Assembly: GCA_021904315.1 (NCBI GenBank)
Contig: CM038907.1
Coordinates: 28,403,223-28,467,222 of the forward strand
DNA: 64,000 nucleotides
Reading direction: 5' to 3'
DNA from: Sphagnum magellanicum
Lineage: Eukaryota; Streptophyta; Sphagnopsida; Sphagnales; Sphagnaceae
In this document: positions 58,979 to 64,000 of the stretch, piece by piece
Layout: the number at the start of each line of letters is the position of its first letter
Position numbering within the stretch: the stretch's first letter is position 1
Notes under the pieces: generated by a model
Seen by the model: only the letters and a program-made list of their open reading frames with translations
The model's database searches: none
Told to the model about the DNA's origin: nothing
Translations under genes and position numbers: made by a program

Positions 58979-60007
58979 TTTGCTTCTTCCCAGCTCCACC
59001 AACACCAAACGCAATACTCTTCAGTTCTCTCCTCACAAAAAAACAAAAGCACCGCACAAAAAACAAAAAATCAAGGGGACCCTGTGTCACACTGTGGCCT
59101 TGCTATTTACATGAAAAAAGTATCTTAATGCAAAAAAGAAGAATTACGGAAACTCAAATATTTCACTGTGCAAAAATATAATCTTCAAAAAATCCTCTAA
59201 ACGAAACCAAAATGCTTCAAGAGACTATAACTTTGTAACTAATCTCAAGTTCAACACAAGCCAAAACATTATCTTTCAAAAATCTTCAAATAAAAATAGA
59301 CCTATTATTTATTATTACCTAGGGGCCACAATCCATTAAGCTACTATACTCTATAATGAATCTAAACACAATATCCCTTGCCTTGGTTGATTGGTAGGCA
59401 AGGCCAACAAAACTCACCCCCACAAAAACACAAACTCAGAGGGTTTCTTTTTGTTTCGCCAAAAATGCGAAAAATAAAAAAATAAAAAAGCGAAATAAAT
59501 ATTCAGTCGAAATATTTTTTTGCTGAAAACAAATGCCCATATTTCGAAAATTAAAAAATTGAAATTTTTTTGTCACATAAGTTGGACTCTGATTTTAGTT
59601 TGGTAGCATTTTTGTAACTTGTTCTTTCTAATATTTAGACAGGTTCTATATTTAATGCCAAATCCTTCTTGTGATATGCTAGCCAATGATGCAAATATCA
59701 CAAATTTGAAAAAACATCACTTCACATACACTTACAAATACAAACCCAATTTATTTAAGCAAATAAATAAATGAAAATCTTTTGGTAATATGTACCAAAA
59801 ATAAGCCCAAGTATCGTTTTTCATTTTGGCAAATTTTTGTGCTGTGGTGACAAAAAGATCTGGATTTTATTTTTTTCAGTGTCAATTCGAAAAAATTACA
59901 AAAGAGTTGGAAAATTTGCCAACTTCCATTCAAAGCCAAAAATTTGGGGGGAAAAAAAATCACCCTTCATTACCTATGGAACAGGTTTTCCTTTCAATAT
60001 TTTGTGA
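58979..60007. other. upstream region of the esterase gene; no other gene seen
   Basis: The 5' UTR and promoter of the minus-strand esterase should begin here, but no TATA box or start site can be fixed. From about 59.4 kb the DNA is AT-rich and repeat-like, with AAAATNNNGAAAAAT-type words. Open frames antisense to exon 1 are shadows. Confidence 0.4.
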
Positions 60008-60059
60008 TGTAGCCACACTGGTGATCCTCCACAAGAGGAATTAGCCAAATTTGGCTACA
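60008..60059 (+). repeat. family B 52-bp motif, copy 7
   Basis: TGTAGCCACACTGGTGATCC, then TCCACAAGAGGAATTAGCCA and AATTTGGCTACA. The outer TGTAGCCA and TGGCTACA are exact inverse complements. Preceded by TTTTGTGA and followed by GTTGGCGACCTACTGGAAC, as in copies 1 and 2. This copy may lie within the Helitron whose 3' end is at 60413. Confidence 0.7.
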
Positions 60060-60381
60060 GGTCAGAGAACATAGCATAGTAGAATCCTTTTGAGAATCCT
60101 GCTATTTATGTTGGCGACCTACTGGAACTTACTGTGTAAATATGGCAATTACAGAAATTGTTTTTCTCAAAATCTGATGATTTTGGTACAATTTTTTTCA
60201 AGAGAATCCTTTGCATGAGACAAAATTCAGTAAATTGGTTCAAAACATGTATATTTGGCAAAACTATGTCACAAATTGCAATACGTGGTCAACTGCACAT
60301 GCAATCATATATATCAATTCACTTAGTTTGTCAGTTTTTTTAAACAACCAAAAACATTTACCAAACATTGTTGAAATAACA

Positions 60382-60413
60382 CACCTGTGCATTATGCACG
60401 GGGTTCACACTAG
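60382..60413 (+). mobile_element. Helitron 3' terminus (element body undefined)
   Basis: CCTGTGCATTATGCACGGGG is a hairpin with stem GTGCAT/ATGCAC plus flanking C-G pairs, followed by TTCACACTAG and then T. The last 30 bases match the 3' end of the mini-Helitron at 36071-36359 (TTCACACTAG, GTGCATTATGCAC). The body would extend leftwards; no TC-type 5' end was recognised, so length is unknown. Confidence 0.6.
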
Positions 60414-60794
60414 TAGTATTAATTAATAGATGGTCACTACACACAAGGACTTGAGAGCTTTTTTCTCTTTTTTTCTTTTTCCTATTTCTTCTATTTTGTT
60501 GTGTGTGTCAGGTGTATGTAGATGAAATCAACAACAACAATAAAAGTACTATATGACAGACCAGACTTTCTTTTTCTTTTTCTTTTTTTTCATAAATTAA
60601 GGTGGTGCAGGTCGTGGAGTCAATCATGAACATGACTTTTGCATGATTTCATCAGTTGTGCAGTTTGGGGAGGGGTCATGACTCATGAGCATGATCTATT
60701 CGCCCTGCCTCTAAGAGAGACACTTTGGAGAAATGTAGTTCTTTGCTTGGTCTCAAATTCTCAGTATGTGTTCATCAACTAGATATTCTACCCT

Positions 60795-61070
60795 GCAAAA
60801 ATATTTCTCACATTCAAGTTTAGTTATTTACATTTTTTCAACCCCACCCAGTGAACTAAAATTGAGCTGGCAAATAGGTGGGAGAATACTAATAGCAAAC
60901 CACCTGAACCAATTTTTATGATTGACCAATCAAAAACAGGGACCACCAGTCAGATCATATTTATTACACTCTTGTGTAGCAAACATTAGGTTTTGTTGTG
61001 CCATTTACCAGCCTCGGCAAACAGTGCAAAAATGCTGGCCCAAAAGCATTTCCCCAAGCATAAAATGATC
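60795..61070 (+). repeat. MITE family C, copy 5
   Basis: Homologous along its length to 28805-29100: AAATATTTCTCACATTCAAG, TTTAGTTATTTAC, AATAGGTGGGAGAATACTAA, TAGCAAACCACCTGAACC, CAAAAACAGGGACC, TTTATTACACTCTTG, CATTTACCAGC and AAAATGCTGGCCCAAAAGC. Confidence 0.65.
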
Positions 61071-64000
61071 ATGGTAGGTGCCTACAAGGTGCCTACCAGG
61101 TGCCTGCCTTAGTACCTTTAAGGAGGCAGGGGCATCCTGCCCCAGTGTGAAAATGTGTGCAATAAATGGACAAGAAATTGCCACGTCTTCAAATTTATGG
61201 GTAAATTTCTTTTAATTAATCTAATCAAAATGCACCACTACATTACTAACACATAGTGTGAGCAATACATTGAATATATTATTAATATTTTACACTTGAA
61301 AAAGAAATGGTTAAATATAAGAAATTGAAACATGGCCATTTTAAAATTATAACTAATTATTATTTACCATGTATTTTTTATAGATTAAAAAAATTCAACA
61401 CGTCTAGACATAAGATGGGTGGAAAAAAATTCAAAATATGGCTACAAGAAGTTGCCACATTTCCAAGTTTATGGGTAAGATAAAATCATTAATAATTTAC
61501 TAAAAAACATTAATTTAACATTACTAACATGTGGTGTGAATAATACATTGAATGTATTACAAACAAACAATGTCCTTTGATCATGAAAATCTCCTTTGGG
61601 GATCTTTTGATGCAACAAAGCCCTCACCTTGTCAAGGATGCATTCATCCCCATAACTCAGTGTTTGATTTCATAGTTAGCAAAAAAATTAATATGATGAA
61701 TAATGTTGATTTTTTTGCAAAAAACGCATCATCCATTTTGACAATGATTTGCAACAACCATGAATAGATAGTGCTTCTAAATTTTCAATGTATTAAATTT
61801 TGAAATATTCATGTAATATTCAAGGAATCTGCAACCAATATTTACTAAAGTAGTATTCAATGATTGAATGGTACATTGTTTTGTCTACTAAAAATGGATG
61901 TTATTCTAAGGGTGATGGGCTTGATGGATATTCTCAAAAAAATTCAAGCTAACAAAAAACATTTAAAGCTTGAATCCTTTTGAACAAATAATTTGCATTC
62001 AACAAAGGTTAATATGTTGAATCTTGCTTCAAACTTTACCTAATGATTTGATTAGGTATTATATGATACACCTTACAACTTTCAAGAAAATTCAATATAA
62101 TGGAATCTTGCCTTCAACATCAACATTCAATTCAATTATTTTTAATTTAATATCCTATTGACGACACATTCCAAAATGATGCATGATCATCTTAGTGTCC
62201 CTCAATTGGGCATGTGAATTCGTATTAACACATTAAGGTAGCCAGGCTAGTCACTGAACACTTAGTGTATCAAAGGTCTGCAAATTTCTGGAAAGTGTTT
62301 TTTTGAATTTCATGTTGAAAAAAGAATGGTAACCCTACTATTTGTGCACTCATAGAAAGTTGAATCATTGAAAAAGATGAAGAAATAAATCAAATGTGAC
62401 CCTCCAAAGTAGGGGGGGTCAAATGGAGGAAACAAAAAACCATCAAACACTTGGAAGACTATTATCAAACACCCAAAAACGTCTTTGAAAGTCACTATAT
62501 TGCCTTTATGGTTCAAAGATCATTTGTAGATCATAAAGGTGTGCTCTTATAACACTTTAAATCACTTAAATTGAACAAGAAATGACAAAGTTATGAACAT
62601 TGAAAGTAAGAGGGGTAGAAGAGAAGGAAAGAGAAGAAAAACACATTTTATAATTTGGAAAAGCTTATTTCTCTTCTTATTCTTCTATAATTACTCCTTT
62701 GCTTTTGTTGTTCAAAGACAAATTGAAGAGCTCAAGTTAGTGCTCCCATAACATTTTAAATCACTCAAAATGAAGAAGAGATGAAAAAAATATGAATAAA
62801 ATGTTAGGTCATAGGTGGCGTTCAATCATAAAGCAGGTTACCCTAATGGCTAACACATCAATGTACAAATTATGAGTTAATGATGACACATTAACAAGCT
62901 TGACACAATGATACACTCAAATATATATCCTAACACATAAATATATTAAAACAATAATACATTCACACACTAATACATTGACACATTGGTACATATATAA
63001 TTATAAATTAATTCATAATTGCACATTTTGATTGAAAGGGAATGCACTATTTCATAGAATTACAATAGAATGGATTAGTAATTCACAAAAATTATAAATA
63101 CATTACATAATATGCATGTTACCACCCAACCATGAGCATCAAAATGGGGTTTAATAAAGGTCTTCAATCACAAAAATTCCAAAAATTTGTTTATAGTATC
63201 TTATGTCCCCATTTGAGCTCCCCTTGTGCACAGAAAGCAACCCACCTACTACTTCCTCATGATACACCCAATCCTCTTGCCATCTGAAGGCCACCTCACT
63301 TACATTGTGAAGGCCTTGTGAATTCTATACACCTACATTTGCATCCAACAAAATGTAATCATTATTCGGGGAACTTGGGTTTATATGCATGACAACCAAT
63401 GGTTTATATTGTGACAAATTGCCACAACTTGTTTCCTTAACTTCAAGTTCTTTTATGAACTTCATGATGTTCTACTCTTGATATTCCAAAGGATCAAATG
63501 GTGCACTCCAAGACTTGTTCAAGATATATACCCATGAACCAACACATATTGCACTCTTATATCAATTCATGGATTTCAATCCAACCTTCAAAGGTGACAT
63601 CAATAACCTTCCCATTGATCTTAATGGAAATATTTATTGATTCAATATTTGACATCTTTGGGAAACATGAAAAAATCAATACAACTTGTCAATTCAATAC
63701 ATTGTGTAATTGTGATACATTATGTTATATAACCAAATATTATACATCTAAACATTAAGGTGATACATTGAAACACATAAGTTTGATAACAAAACCATGG
63801 AAATAGAGTCTTTTTGTTATACCACACTTGTTATTACTTGAAAAAGATTTATAGCTTCTCATAGGGCTTCTTGAAATGCCCATTATAAACAAAATGTATA
63901 AATTGATAAAATGATACATAAATACATAAATTAACACATAACCTAATACAAATTGATACATTCAAGTATGGTACATGGCATGAAGGTGTAAAATAAACCT
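61071..64000. other. AT-rich intergenic, no gene seen
   Basis: GGTGCCTACCAGGTGCC words at 61080-61105 form a small direct repeat. A duplicated phrase GAAATTGCCACGTCTTC / GAAGTTGCCACATTTCC occurs at about 61170 and 61450, followed in both by an AAATTTATGGGTAA / AAGTTTATGGGTAA stretch, indicating an old local duplication of about 280 bp. ACACATTAA/TGATACA-rich simple sequence lies near 62.9 and 63.9 kb. No gene recognised. Confidence 0.4.
62580..62830 (+). repeat. dispersed repeat family E, copy 2
   Basis: Counterpart of 31190-31450: GGAAAAGCTTATTTCTCTTC, TTCAAAGACAAATTGAAGAG, CTCAAGTTAGTGCTCCCATA, ACATTTTAAATCACTCAAAA and TGAAGAAG. Confidence 0.55.

Noticed and set aside
58979..59014. Upstream extension of the esterase N-terminus
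   Set aside because: The frame is open but starts at TTG, not ATG; the first in-frame ATG is at 58978.
58602..59128. Plus-strand frames across esterase exon 1
   Set aside because: Antisense shadows of the exon and its upstream region; composition reflects the reverse of a glycine-rich linker.

Overview
The window is nuclear DNA of a land plant with a large, repeat-rich genome. The evidence is two intron-containing plant-type genes (a group IIb WRKY transcription factor and a pectin acetylesterase), a Ty1/copia relic primed by initiator-Met tRNA, a mini-Helitron, several MITE families and long AT-rich tracts without genes. A seed-free vascular plant such as a fern fits the style of the sequence, but that is inference and the species is not established. 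There are no bacterial features, rRNA genes or CRISPR arrays.

Layout. 1-46 kb is intergenic and holds only repeats and transposon relics: a Tourist/PIF-type MITE with TAA duplications (2174-2472), three copies of a long-TIR MITE (family A), a scattered 52-bp palindrome-ended motif (family B, seven copies in the window), a MITE family with TIRs resembling the first (family C, five copies), a perfect 40-bp-arm hairpin (9406-9496), a decayed copia element (11374-about 13003) lying directly against a decayed hAT-like transposase (13093-about 14190), a 289-bp mini-Helitron with a very GC-rich core (36071-36359), LTR-like fragments and several small tandem arrays.

About 46-59 kb is the genic island. 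The WRKY gene lies on the + strand in three exons (48340-48897, 49494-50177, 51051-51971; 720 residues). A pectin acetylesterase gene lies on the - strand in twelve exons (58978 down to 53937; 505 residues). The two genes converge tail to tail. Between them lies a coding-like - strand segment (53196-53490) that I could not assign. 59-64 kb returns to repeat-rich DNA with a Helitron 3' end and further family B and C copies.

Nothing suggests that the two genes share a pathway: one product is a nuclear regulator and the other a membrane-anchored wall esterase. The most unusual points are a C2H2 zinc-finger half that stops exactly at the WRKY exon 1 splice site, the absence of the usual intron inside the WRKY domain, coding-like sequence in the same frame after the WRKY stop codon, the perfect hairpin, and the mini-Helitron. 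Exon boundaries were derived by hand from GT/AG sites, reading phase and family resemblance; no alignment or expression data were available.
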